From the NCBI RefSeq assembly GCF_000699445.3, contig NC_067196.1:5680616-5744615 (forward strand): 64,000 nt of DNA. The letters run 5' to 3'. Positions 38,092-53,000 of this stretch are shown one piece after another. The DNA is from Schistosoma haematobium (lineage: Eukaryota > Platyhelminthes > Trematoda > Strigeidida > Schistosomatidae). Numbering within the stretch: position 1 is the stretch's first letter; each line of letters opens with the position of its first letter. The notes below the pieces were generated by a model that was not told the DNA's origin, did not search any database, and was given only the letters and a program-made list of their open reading frames with translations. The position numbers and the translations under genes were made by a program.

Positions 38092-41000
38092 TCGCCTGTA
38101 GTCACACTGATAGGGTTTTCTAAATTTTCATTCATGTAAATTAATTGAAAAATCTTGTTTTCTTTTCTTTATTCGAAAATCTGTTAAAAGAAATGTCCTT
38201 GGTAATGCGTATTTTTCTAAATTTATGCCTGTCTTCTACTACTTTAATAAAATAGTAATCAAAGAAGGGTTTTTGTAGATATTATAGTAATTTAATAGCT
38301 GAATTCCTCAGTCAATTGAAGCTAGCACATCATAGAAAACCTGGAAACACTGAACGGCCGTTTCGTCTCAGTGTGGAACTCCTCAGCAATATGCATCCAC
38401 GATCCCGCCTCGTGAGATTCGAACCCATAATCTATCGGTCTGGCGTGCGAGCGCTTAATCTCTAGACCACTGAGCCAGCAGGCATCCAACGGTGTTATTG
38501 TCTAACTTCAAACAATCGACGAAGTTGCGTCACCGTCATCAGTGAGCTACTATCTCACAAAAGACTTGGTTGAATTCCACTGGTCACTGCTTCTAACAAG
38601 AACTCCAGGATATGCACTGCTGAGGAGTGCCACAGTAGGACGAAACAGCCGTCCCGTGCTTCCAGGTTTCCCATGGTGGTCTAGCTTCAATTGACTCATG
38701 AATTGAACTATGAAATTACTATAATATCTATAAAAACCCTTCTTTGATTACTGTTTTATCAACAGTTTTGTTTTGGTATAGATTGACGTCAATTTAAATT
38801 GTGCGTTATTTATTAAAACTGTATTAATCAAACAAAATTTCGCATTATTTTTTTTAATATTTAGCTTCAGAATTTGAGCAAACAATTTCATCATGTACAA
38901 TTAATTTATGCAAAAGTGATTCATTCAATACTGTAGAGAATATTCTGTCTATTTCAGAATATATTTTGTTAAATCCTAAATATATCAAAAATGATATAAA
39001 AGTATATCAACGTTCAAATGGATTTCTTATTCATGGTAATTCCGGTGTATTAAGTTATATGAATGCATTGAAACATATTCAATGGTTATGTAAAGATGAA
39101 CAAACTAATTTAACTAGACGTTGTTTTAATGTATCATGTGAAGCTATAATTCAAATCTATGAAAAGGATCAATTCATAATAAGAAAAATTCATAGCAATA
39201 CTATACAATCTGAAGTAAGATATTCTTATATATTCATTATTAAATTCGTAATATAGTTTTTTGATAATTTACATAGTTTTAGATTTATACAGTAATTTAT
39301 TTCAAAATTTAGACATAACTAACTATTATGGAATTGAACTTGGTCTGTTGTGAGACAGTAACTCACTGAAGACAATCATCGATGTGGTAATCAATTTCGT
39401 GGATTAGTTGAAATTAGACATTAACACCTTTGGATGCCTGCTGACTCAGTGGTCTAGAGGTTAAGCGTTCGCGTGCGACACCGGAATATTATGGAATCGA
39501 ATCTCGCGATGTGGGATCGTGGATGCGCGGTACTGAGGAACTTCACACTAAGACGAAACAGCCATCTAGTGTTTCCAGGTTTTCCATGGTAGTCTAGCTG
39601 CAATTGACTCATGATCTCAACTGTTGAAATTACTATAATATCCGCAAAAACCCCTTATGATATCATGATAAAGTTTTTTTCCTTAGAATTAGTTATTTAA
39701 TGTAATACTAGTTACATTAACAGGTATGTGTCATTCTACAATGAATGACTTACCAAACAAGAAACTTTAGATTAACAAAATGATTCAAATGAGGTTTGTT
39801 TCTGATTGCAATTTTATTCATAAGATATGATAAACTTTTTGTTCTAATGTACTGCATAGATGTGAAATAATGGATTTGAATACTTAGTATACCATTGACG
39901 TTCATAAATAAAATTAGTTCTTTATCATTATTATTATTACTATTGATGTTTAAACAATAATATTAATAATAATAATACAAATATTTGTCAATAAAGATGA
40001 CAGACAATTACAACTGATCACGAGAGGTTGTAAGTACAATGGTCAAACTGAGTCATTCAACAGCTAATATTACTATTGATTAATTGTCCTTGAGGTTGGC
40101 CAACCGAGGAGGAGTGGTTGAACATATTTCTTCTGTATGCATAGCTCCGGTTCCGTCATCCGGGTCGCTACTGCTTCAGTCGTTTGAATCATATCAATAT
40201 TAACAATTTTATTCTACTTTATTTGACAATCCTAAATTCATATGCTTTAAACAATGTACTTTACTAATTGAATTCATGAGTCAATTGAAGCTAAACCATC
40301 ATGCAAAATCTGGGATCACTGGACGGCCGTTTCGTTCTAGTATGGGACTCCCTAGCAGTGCGTATGCACAATCCCGCCCCGTGAGGCTCGAAACCAGGAC
40401 CTATCAGTCTTTCGCGCTAACGCTTGACCACTAGACCACTGAGCCGGCCGTCGTCCAACGGTATAAATTTCTAACTTCAACCAATCCACGATATTGCGCC
40501 ACCGCCACCCCTCTCTGATTATAGTCATCATACGCTCAGTAGTGACTGTCTCCAACAGTTATTTCCTGGAGTTCTGTTAAAAAGCCGTGACCAGTGGAGT
40601 TCAACCGGGTCAGTTGTGAGATATCAACTCACTGAAGACAATGGTGGCGCACTGCTAACCACTATCCATCTTTGCTTATAAATTTAGGGTTTATTTTCGA
40701 TCGACAGTAAATTAAATATCTGTTTATATGTTATTTCCAATTATATTCCTATTAAGCTGATATATTGTATAGTGGATAATGATAGAATTCAGAACATAAA
40801 TTTCTTTCTATTAAAAGCTCATCAACTTAGTGTTCACATTGACATTTGAACTCGGCTTGAATCACTTCAAATACTAGAGCTTTATATACTTTTATATTGT
40901 CATATTAGTTAAATGGGTATGGGTATGTTAAATTATTTTTTGATACAAGAGTTTTGTCATTCTTATTGTAGGTTTTTACTTTCAATCGGTATATGAATTA

Positions 41001-44000
41001 TTTGAATGAAGTTACCTTTATTTACGTGGCAGTTCTTGAATAAAGTGAAGTGTACTTTCTGAATCTAACTAGTAGGCGCTAGCTAAAATAATAATCATCA
41101 TCAAATGAATGTAAGCTAATGTAAAGACATTTCTTAAATTATCCCAGTTATCATTAAAAGCCAATCAGTAAGTCACAAGCAACGTAGAAACTGGCATCCA
41201 TTTAATCACTAAATCAGTACAAAAAGATGAAATTATCAAAATAAATGTCAGAGTAATACAATTACTAGCAGTATTATCAGTGGTAATAGAAAAGATGAAT
41301 CATAGGCTGTATGATTCAAGAAGAAAGGATGAATTTATAAAACAAAGATATAAGATAATGTTAAAATTCACGATCTAAGTAAAGGCAATAACTAGATAGG
41401 TCTGCACTATAGTGACCTATTTGTAAACATATCACCTATCATCTTCAATCATTGGTTACAATAATTGTTTATACCTCAAATAGATAGTCTGGATCTATCA
41501 ATTTATGAATGTAAGCAACGTAAATACTTTTTTTAAAAACATGCTTTTGTAAAAGAGGATCTTATTTTCATTTTGTCTTTGTGTTTGAAACATGGAAAGA
41601 TTTTGAGTGTTTAATTGTAATTACTTACGCCTGTTACTCCTTCTAAAGGAGCATTGGCCGCCCACCAGCACTCTCCATCCAATCCTGTCCTGGACAATCC
41701 TTTCCAGCTCTTTCCAGTTGTTATTCATCCTTTTCATATCTGCTTCTATTTCACGACGTAATGTGTTCTTTGACCTTCCTCTTTCCCACTTCCCTTCAGG
41801 ATTCCAAGTTAGAGCTTGCCTCGTGATACAGCTTGATGGTTCCCGTTGTTCATTTCTAACGTCTTTTCTTAACTTCCTCTTCAGCTGGAAGCTGGTTTGT
41901 TCTCTCCCACAGTATGCTGTTGCTGATGGTATCTGTTCGACGGACATTGAGTATCTTTCGTAGACAATTTTTTATAACTACTTGTACCTTTTTGATAATG
42001 TTTGTATTAGTTCTCCACATTTTGGCTCCGTATAGTATGACTGTCTTGACGTTCGTATTAAAGATTCTGACTTTAATAATGGCTGACAGTTGTTTTGAGT
42101 TCCATATGTTCTTCACTTGTAAGAATGCGGCCCTTTGCTTTGCCAATCCTCGCCTTTACTTCATCATCCGATCATCCTTGTTCATCGATGATGCTTCCCA
42201 AGTACGTGTGGAATCCACATTTTCCATAGTTTCTCAATCAGGTGTGATTAGTTTGGTGTTCTTCGTGTTGTATTTTAGGATTTTGCTTTTTCCTTTATGT
42301 ATGTTGAGGCCTAGTGATGCAGAGGCTGCTGCTATACCAGTTGTCTTCATCTACATTTGTTCGTGTGTATGCGATAGGAGGGCTAGGTCATCTGCAAAGT
42401 CTAAATCGTTTAATTGGTTCTGAGCTGTTCATTGAATTTCGTACTTTCCCTCAGATGTCGAAGTCTTCATAATCCAGTCAACCACCAGAAGAAAAAGAGA
42501 GGGGGAGAGTAGACAGCCTAAATTTACGACTAGCCAGTTTCTAATTATCTCAACAATATTAGAGTTATCAATTTGTTGTTCTTAATTACTTAATCGTCTA
42601 AATACATAATGTGATCAGACCAGAATAATCGGTTATAACATGGATAGAAACTTTTCCGGCGTTTTGAAAGAAGACAAACGTTTTCTAGGAAATATTCTAA
42701 TCAGAATTATGCACCTATAGACTAAACTTCTCGATAATTAATTAACCCTCTATGTAGAAAAAGATTTTTTGACATGTTAGTTTACTTCAATTAATGTTTC
42801 CATAGCAGAAATCCTAAAAGAGAAAATTTTCAGCTAATATCCCTCGGAATCACTCGTTTTGTTATCAATATTAAGATTATTATGTTCTATCTAGTACAAT
42901 TTAAGTTTATCAATAACGTTAAGAGACAAGCTTTCAAATGTTATCATTGATTTCAGAATGACTGATCTTTTTACATGTTTTGCAGTAAAGTTCTAGAATA
43001 TCTAACTCTTTACGTAAACCGACCTTAGAAGTAATGTTTCCTTCCATACTATCCACATTTTGTTCAGCCGTGCGAGTTTCAAGTGTAAAAGATATCTGGA
43101 GTATTAGGAAGTGGTTAAAAGTTACTATCTGCCAGATTTATCCTAGTACTAGATAGATGAGAAGTGCTTAAATAGTCTGAATTATTTTTTTCTGGTTAGC
43201 GTTTTTTTTTTAGCAAGTTAGTTTTCTACGGGATGGGGTTGCTAACTTCATGCCCAACCTTCCTTCTTTATCCGGGCTGATGACCTGCAGTAGCCTCAGA
43301 GAGGCTTCAGGAGGAGAATGCTAGTCGGCTGCCTATGCACCACTGGAAGTAATAGGCATAAGTAAGTAATTAAGTAAATATCTTAACTAAATATCTTGTG
43401 TGCTAAAATAGTCCATTTTTATGACAACCTTATGAAAATTAGAAGTTATCTATAAACTTAATCAAGAAAAACATACGTTACATTCAAATCACATGAGATA
43501 AACAACTTATGTTAGTAATTAAGTTATTTATGCTTAATATTTAATTCTTTTGTAAAAAAAAGTGTTAATCACATTGTATACAACAATACTGAAGTGTAAA
43601 TACATGAAGTAACATGTATCTAAATAAGTCTGTTTGCCTTTATTTTTCTCCTGTTCTGATCGAACCAAATTCAAATCATGTGCATAGTTGATTAGATCAA
43701 TGGGTTTATTTAATATGACCTAATTTGATCTACTTTTGTTGTAATTTGTTCAACTGTCATTGATGTTTTATCATTCCCTCCCATCACATTAAATTGTTGA
43801 TAGATAAACAATTTATGTAACCTAGTTCATTTAAATTGATATCAGACCTTAACTATTGACATGAGTTGTCTAGGTAGGTGCGAACTATCTAGTTGGGTTT
43901 TGCGTAATCATGGTAACCACTGTTTAGAGATGATGGGTGATATGTTTTAGAATAAGTCAAAATCTTATAAATTCATTTGCTTTTTACGCTGTGAATTCAT

Positions 44001-47000
44001 TCTTTCTTCTTAAGCCATGTTATTTATGCCTAATCTTTTATACTACTACTACTACTACTGATAAAACTGCTAGCACTTCTACTACTCTGACAATTGTTTT
44101 TTTGCTTATTCCATCTCTCTGAGATGTGCTAACATGAACCGATACAAAAATGTTGAAATAGACTTGTTCTAGCAAGTAGTTAGCTAAATGATCATCCAGT
44201 ATTAATTTGAAAGTCCGAATAATGAAATAGATTATTAAATTATCCGATCATACAGAGGTAGGACAATTATAGCTTATACCAGTAGTTTAGACTACTAGTC
44301 ATCGGTAGAGAAATTTTCCATAAGTTTGTTTTCTATGAAGACAGAGAAAAACTTACGAATAAATCGTGCGGTTCAGAAAAGGGAACACCGTAGAAAAAGA
44401 AACTTAAAGCACTGAATAATGCTAACTGCCGATCAGCCACTGTAATATATACAGGTTTTTAAGCATTTTTATAGGCCGAAATTGTATCAGATAGTCTTCT
44501 ATCTTCACTTTCCGAAACTGTAAATTTGTATGCAAAGATGGATAGTGGTTAGCATTGGGATCCAGGACGTGCGTTTCGTCCTATTTGGGACACATCAGTT
44601 GCGCGTACTCTGGGGCTCGAACCCAGTGCCGTTCGCTTCGAACGTCATCGCGTTATCTACTTAACTACTGAGTCCTGATAGCCACTTGTTTGTGCAATAG
44701 GATGAAGTTTGATAAATCTTTATAGGACATTTAAAGCTACACTTTACACTTTTTATTACTGGGATGGCAGGCTTTTGAAAGCTTTCTAATTTAGGTGATA
44801 ATTTGAATCACATATATATGGATAGGCATAGAGACTAGTATAGAAATGCATTAGCCAAGTTACCCCTGCCTAATTAGCACAACATGATGAAAATAACAAA
44901 GAAGATCAAAATAATATAGTAGCGGTAATAAAAAGAAAGATCTTTGAAATATGACAATAAAAAAATAACAATTTAATATCTCAGTGAGTAGAAAAAATAT
45001 CGTTATTTTTATTATCAATATCCAATACTTAATTAATTTGAACCTATCAATTAGGTATGTATGAAGGGATACTTGAAATCAGGATTGACAGGAAAATAAA
45101 GAGTAAGTGCTTTTACACCATCGTGAACTATTCTCAGCCATATCAACTAAGATTTCTAATAAATGTTAACTTCAATCAGCAAGTTTGCAATTACCAACAT
45201 GGCTAAGATTGACAGACAATGACTTCGTGGACTGATGCCGCATTTTGGTTTCACCGCGCCTCGTTTCCTGTCAACCGATTTCAGCACTAACATGCATTAC
45301 TCATCTAGGTAGGTGGTGGTTAGAGATACACAACAGGTATCGCAATTACCTTAGCCGGTGAAGATTCATTGTCTCATTAACCTATTTAGCACCTCAGCTA
45401 ACCGCGACATCGTCTAGTGGAACGCGAGCAATGCTTCTGAGTAACATACGATCAAAAATCTTCAACCCGTACATTTCTTTTATTTTCATAGACCGTGTTT
45501 CACAACTATAAGATAGGACAGAGTGGACCATTTCACTGTATGCATGCCCTGTGAATGGTAGACGAACATTTCGCCTACGTCACATGCAACACGAATTGGC
45601 AAACACCAACCGGGCTTTCTGAATCCGTGCTGAAACTTCATCCAACATCAATAAATTTTTTATTCCTGTTGAAAATACTAAAGACCTCCTGAAGGTCCCG
45701 TCTTCTCTCTCTCTCTTATTCGCATGTGGATTATTAACGTTAAGCCGTTTTATTATATTGGTTATGCTATCTAGTTAGCATATATATCATTTCATAATGG
45801 AGAGATTTACCGGTTGTTTGCGATTGGGAATTACTAGAAGCTATCTCGAGATCATAATGGTAACATAAAATATCTTTATATGGGAGCGGGCTATGGTCAG
45901 ACTTGTTTCAAGGCTAGTGGTTCAACCACTAAGTCTATGCTCCACTTATAAATTTATACGAATTAGAAAATCACTAAGAGACAATGAGTACTGAATTTTT
46001 GTTTTGTTCAAATTTATTGTTCGGCGAAAGGCATAAATATTCTAGGTTGATTCTATTGTTCAGTCGCGTTTTCTGACTACTAGGAAGCTCCCCAAACAAA
46101 AATGAAACAAATACTTAATGTTTTCCAAATTTTCATCAGCTCCTCGCACTACTTAATTTCAGATAATCAGTCAAACTCCACACAAAAAATTAACTAATTA
46201 CAATAATGTAAGCACAACCTGTTGGTATTTTTGTTTTTGTCTACCTACTTTTTTTGGTACATTCTGTTGCCAAATATGATGACATGGTTCAATCAACTAC
46301 AAAACACGATTCTTCATATTCCATTCGCTTGTTTAGCATGATAATTCTTAATGGCTCTTAAAACAATTGTCACTTTTGTTTTAAAATCAAAATAAACCTA
46401 CTTTGATATTTTGAGAAAATAAATACGGTATTGAATCTAAGGTCTATATTTACTATCTTTAAGTAATCTTACAGTAACACGCATATTTGTAATAAAATTG
46501 TATTGTAGTTATTTGTCTATTAAGATGAATCTGATTAGTTCATGCAGTACTTTTTTTTCTATTGTTGATTCATTTGATCAAATGAAGAGTACGTGGGTCA
46601 TGTCAGATTTCTAACAATTTGTATCTTAAATAAGATCATGGAATGATCATGGTTGAATAACCTCCCAAAACCAGAAATCATTGAACAGCTGTTTCGTCCT
46701 TGTTTGGGACTTTTCAGCAGTATGTATCTACGACCGTATCACGATGCTTTTTGGTCTCACGTGTAACTGCTCAGCCTTTAAACCACTAACATGGCATCCA
46801 TTGGTTTACATGTTTAACCTCAATTAATTTGTAATATCGAATAACCATTTGTCAATATAATTAGAGTGGAATAGCCTCACATTTGACTCAGTTGAACTCC
46901 AATGGTTACGGCTTTTCAATAAAACTCCGTAATTAACTCTCGAAGTTAATCATGCTAGTGTTCTAGACATTAGGCGTTTGTGCAAGAGACCGAAGATCAT

Positions 47001-50000
47001 GGTTTTGTGTCTTGGTGGCAGGTTTGCAGATGCCCACTGCTGAGGAATCCCATAATGTGACGAAACAATCACCCAGTTATTCCTAGTTTTCAGTGGATTT
47101 TTGTAACTAAGATCGTTCCGTGATATTACACATGAGACTGGAAGATCTCCATAAACCTCTACATTAATCTATATTTCGTAGTTTTCTTCCCTTTTTGTTT
47201 CTAATAATTTACTGTTTAATGTTTTTTTTCGTCTCTTTCCACTATTACTTTTCGCTTACAGTTTAATATTTATCATGAAAAATCATCACAGCCGTCGGTT
47301 ATTCCATCAAGCGTGCAACAGCATTCAACAACACTATATTTGAGAGGAAAACCTCGTCTGGTAAATAAAAGGGATATAAATAATCTTCAGCCAGCTATTT
47401 ATTTACACAATAAAACAAGCACTTGGAGTAAGGTATGTATGTTTGCTATCGATTGCTTAACATTCAATATTATCATTTCTTTTGATAATTTTTTAATTAC
47501 TGATTGATAGTAACCAGTATCATATTTTACAGTCTATTGTATTGATTAAACTTTATCAGTGAGACTACAATCTAAATCCGACAGATATGGTTAACCCCTT
47601 CAAGATTATTTCAGTTACATCTCACTGCTGAGAGTGCCAACTAGTAAGAAAACCCAAGTCTGGGTCATCCGAAGGAGTTATGCTGACAACCTCGAGTGAT
47701 TTTCAAATTGAAATGGAGAAAATTTACACGGTTACTAGTTAATCAGAATGGAGATGGTATAAATGAACAACTGATCACAAAAAAAAACCCGAAATGCTAG
47801 GAAGTATTAATTTTTCTCAAGTGATTAGTAAACTTATTCACTATCTCCATTGTTTTATCAACATTAAAATCACCTTGACTTGTAAACTTGACACCATCGC
47901 TTCAAAAACAGTGTGGATGACAGTCGTGAGTCAACAAAACGGCACATGTGAACGACGGATCAATTATTATGGCTTCATCTTCGATTACTCTTATAGGCTC
48001 TCTGCTCATCCACATGGATGTTATTCTCTAATTGTTTGTATCATAAATTAATGAATATTATTTCAAATCCTATTCTTCCCGCTTTGTTAATTCGTTCTTT
48101 CATAGTGCTGATATTTTTCGGATCAGTCATGCACGTGGTTTAATATGTTCGTTCTGGCTGGAGTTTTTTTGGCAAGGTTTCTTCTATAGGATGGGGTTGC
48201 TGATCCTACGCCCAACCCCCCTCTCTTACCCTGGCTTGGGATCGGCAGTAACCTTAGAATAGCGACAGGCATAACCCTTTACTTATAAAATACTATATTG
48301 TTCATTATTCAGGAATAAATCGATGTAATCACCTCAGTTCTTCAGGATGTAAACGACATCCGAAATAGCCTAACGACATTGTCTTGAACTGCAACACTGG
48401 GTGACGTAAGTTCAAACCTGACAGAGAACATCTGTCTCCTTAGGATTCCTGATAGATTTTGCTTTGGATTGCCGACTAACTCGCAATCTAGATCCCGGAT
48501 TTATTGTAAGTTGCCTTCAGTTATGCAACATCAAAATCCAGTGAGTATAGTACAAAAAAATTTAGACTGGCAATCGTACTACAACTTGATTGATATAGTT
48601 GGATCAATACTAAGGACTAGACTAACATATAATTGGCTACCGACTAAAAAGTGACAAATCAGTGTACAGGCTAATATTAAATTTACTGGATACCATTTAA
48701 ACAAAAAGAAATCCTATTCAAAATGTTGTGTACAGATAATTATAAATAATCTTTACTTGAAACTTATCAGTAAAATATTTGTTAATAATTGCTTAGTATC
48801 TGAAGGGGTTTCGTGGAAATTGTAGTAATTTCAATAGTTGAGATCATGAGTCAATTGAAGCTAGACTACCATGGAAAACCTGAAAGCACTGAACGGCCGT
48901 TTCATCCTAGTATGGGACTCCTCAACAGTGCATATCCACGATCCCGCCTCGCGAGATTAGAACCCAGAACTTATCGGTCTCGCGCACAAACGCTTAACCT
49001 CTAGACCAGTGAGCCGTCATCCAACAGTGTTAATGCCTAAATTCAACCATTATACTAGTCAGGTAAATGTTCTGAACAACAGAATACGAATGTGTGTATG
49101 TTGCTTTGTAATGTTGTTATTCATAAATAGTGCAGAAATAAAACAAAATAATTTAATATGATTAAAACGCTACTCAAAAAAGTGACGAGAATAGAAAGGG
49201 AAAAGAAAAAAATGTTAAGGGAATGATCAAGAGTTTAATTAGTAGCTAATAGTCACCAGAAGTCTTTGTACTACCTACGTTTTGTCAATGTTAGTATTTT
49301 GATAGGTTCAATTCATCTATTCACGAAATGTCTACGCCAAGGCAGCCTAGACAGGATGTACATATTGAGAACAAAGACTGATAAAAATTAAAATCTGAAT
49401 ATTTCAAATTCTTACTAATAATAATATTAAGCGTCATAACCGTTGGACAAGCTAGTGACCAACTTAGTAGATGACGCGTTGGGATTTGAATAAAAAGCTA
49501 CTAGGTTCAAGTTCGAATGTAAATATCAACACTGGAATAGAAGTATATCCATCTGACAATCCTGAATAAGACAATATATGTTCGCTCTGGATTCCACTGT
49601 TGACCACATTCCATTTATAGTAAATCAGTACAATACTTGGTACAATTGGTTTCTCATGAAATTAAAACTAGATTCACTTAATACAACAGTTGAATATTGT
49701 ACCATTAATCTATTTGAATCATATTGTTTTAAGTTCATCTAAGATTTTGAAGGGTAATTAATATCTACTTTTAATGGTATAATTGTTGTTAATAAAGATG
49801 ATTCAATGATTCACTTTCAAACCAACCAACTATATTTTTAAGTAGGAGAATTTGAGCAACAGTTTAATTGAATGTCAACTAATCTTTAGTTGATTGTTAT
49901 CCACTAAAAGTCGAAATAAAAGATGAACGAGAAGTTCTCAAGTATTAGTTAGTGCAAGATCTTTACAACTTGTTTGAGACAATTAATTCAGCTAATTAAA

Positions 50001-53000
50001 TATATAGTGATTGCTTTGTAATTGAATATTAGTGTCATCTTAGTGATCTAGATTGTTGATCATTCTGATTGATAACTGCTATGACTGTGGAAAAATGTTG
50101 CTGATTAAGGGGTAGCGAATTATTGATCGAACCAAAGACGCGCAAACACTTAGAACAGCCTAGGGTTCTGATTGGTCCCGCTTCCCTGTCTAGCCCAGCC
50201 AGTTGAGTCCAGAACGCAAGTCACAGCCTCTGAGTTATGAATCATTATATTTCAAACATACTCTGTTTATATATTAATCAAGCAGACCACAACGTACCAC
50301 AAAATAGAAAATAACATCTGTACAATATTTAACGAGTGAAATAAATAATGGCCAATAGGGAATGCCCATTTAGAGTTCAAGGACATCATTAGAATTAACA
50401 TGATAATGATTGGTATGTTCCCCAGCATCCCTAACAATAACCTAGAAATTCTTTCATGGTATTTACCAGAGAATCAAGTAGAGTAATATAGTCTTCAAGG
50501 TTCTGACTTCCGTAATTATTTTACTTGAGGACAGTAAAGTTCAGAAGGTAAAACAAATTTAAGACATTTAAAAGGAAGGATTCATTGAACGAATATGTCT
50601 CTTTGGCTAAATTGTTTAATCGGCAAATTTAGATACTTCTGGTTCTAGTCTTATTTTTCGACCTGAACGATGGTATCTGATATGATCATTTGAGAAGTTC
50701 TATAATGATATCTGTCACTGATTAATTGACTTAACCAGAATACCACAATCGTGTTGTTTGTTTGGATAGTTGTGGTTGATTGAGATCATATGGTGAGTTT
50801 TATTTGAAGTAAGTTAACTGATGTTACTCAAGGGTGTCTACTCTCTACATTTTGATTAATACTCTGATAAAGATTAATATTCTTTATATTCGGCTTTTTG
50901 AAAATTATTTTTCTACTTAGAGGTTCGTTGATAGATATCAAGCACCCAGATAACATAAGCGTATTAGATGAGGATCCAAAAAATAATTCAGTTTTTCGAA
51001 TACCTTGTATCGAATCAGGTAAAATATCGATTCTTGATAATAAACAACACTGCCTCAAGGATATACTTAAACATTCTATAAATATCAATGTTTTTCCCTC
51101 TACGACTGTTGATTGGAGCGGAAATTTGTAATTGGGGTTCTTTTTTATCTTGGCTTAAATATAGAATATTCATTCGACCTTTACCCTACCAATGTCACAA
51201 ACAAGATTATTCATTCGCTTGTCAAAAGATAATTCTAATTCATCAGTATGTGTATAAAAATAAATTGTGTTGGTAAACGTTTTTAGCCTAAGTGAATGAA
51301 TTAAGTAGAGTTTCGCTCTCTGAGCTCGATGATTTGATCGTGAAGCGGTCGTTGTTCTTCTCAACAACGTTTTCAACACAAACGTTAGGTGGTAATGTGT
51401 TAGTTGGATTCCTTCACTTAGGCTTGACAGCTCATCAAGTCAACCTTGAGTTTTAGTGATTATTGTTGACCTTCACTTTGTCGTTACCGGTAAAATAATT
51501 CTGTTTATGTTCCCCCTTTGACTTAAATTCTGTTCTTATACATTTGTCGATTTTTTTCGACTGGTTGATAAATTGTCTCAATTAAGATGTGTTGATTGAG
51601 TGCTAGTTGAGGTTACTACCAAGGTCTTGAAAATTATTCGATCATTTTAGTATTCCCTCTATCGAATATTTCAATATTTTCCCAGTCGGATGTGTGTCCA
51701 TAATTGTCCACGTGGATTAGAATGGGCGAAGGTACTATAGGGTTTGATAAGTAGTTAGTTTCCATACATAGTGTGCGTTCACTTTATCCACTCAAGTGTT
51801 TCTCGTAGTTGGGTGGTTTGATTGAAATCATATGATTGAGAATCAATCTCAGTAAGGTAGATGAATTATTTCTGTCTGTCTTTCTCAATTCCGAGAATTA
51901 TATTCACTTGTTACTATCACCCTTGCCGCCTCTCTCTCTCTCTCCAGTCTTTTTCTCTTTGTTGATCTGCTCCCACCATACTGATGTGTTATATTGCAAC
52001 TTGGATCGAAACGCAAGGTCTTCAGTTGTGTTTCTGTTTCGTGTTAGTATGGGACTCCTCAATAGTGTGTATTTACAACCCCACCATAAGGAATTCAGTC
52101 CCAGAAATCATTCTCACAAACCAACACTTAACCTTGAGACCGCCAAATCAAGCATCCAATAACGTACATGTCTCGACTTAGTTAATATGGGGTATTGCAC
52201 AATCAGGCTCCATAGTATTTGGTAGGTAACTTCAACATGATCGATACGACTGGACTCTACTGGTCACAGTTTTTCATTAGGACCCACCGAAGACGATGAA
52301 AGACGATCGTATAATACTCCATAATTATGGAATTGTGACACGTACATAATTGGTTGCTGGTTTAGTGATCTGAAGGTTTTGGTGTGTGAGAATGATTGCC
52401 AGAATTGGATTCCTTATCATGGGGTTATAGATACACACTGTTAAGGAGTCCCATATCAACACGAAAAGGCGGTTGGATGCTTTTAGGTTTTCAATGGTTG
52501 TTTAACGTAGATTGGTTCATGATATCAATAAAATTTAACAATTTCTATAATTGTGGGAGGAATTTGTTTTTGCTAACTTTTCTCTATCTAAGAGTAACAG
52601 CTTTATTAAAGTAACGGTTAACTAGAATTTTCAAAAAGTTCAGGTCACATACAGTTAACCGATCAATGTTCTTCTGATTAAGCTTCTGTGAACAATATGA
52701 TTTTTGTGGGATGGGGGTCGTAGGAGGAGGTGTTTTAAAGCTCCATCATATTTCTTCCCAACTCCTCATTCCTTTTCAGATAATTCGACGTGTTTCTTTT
52801 ATGACATATTCTGTATGGTTTTTGAACGACTTTGATGTTATCAACGTCAATCTTGTTGCCTTTATTTATTTATTTAAACACATAAACATTGGTATAAGAG
52901 GGCACCAAATCTATATGCGGCACACAAATCATTCGATTCGTGTGAGGGCTATGATACTGCCCAGGTGCCCAAACCGAAGCAGGTGCTTTTCTTAGGGAGC

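Noticed and set aside
37957..38139. Frame with Tyr-Ile repeats
   Set aside because: Produced by the (TA)n microsatellite.
41607..42423. Two plus-strand open frames of 118 and 169 codons
   Set aside because: Antisense to the LINE family 2 reverse transcriptase, which has the recognisable motifs on the minus strand.
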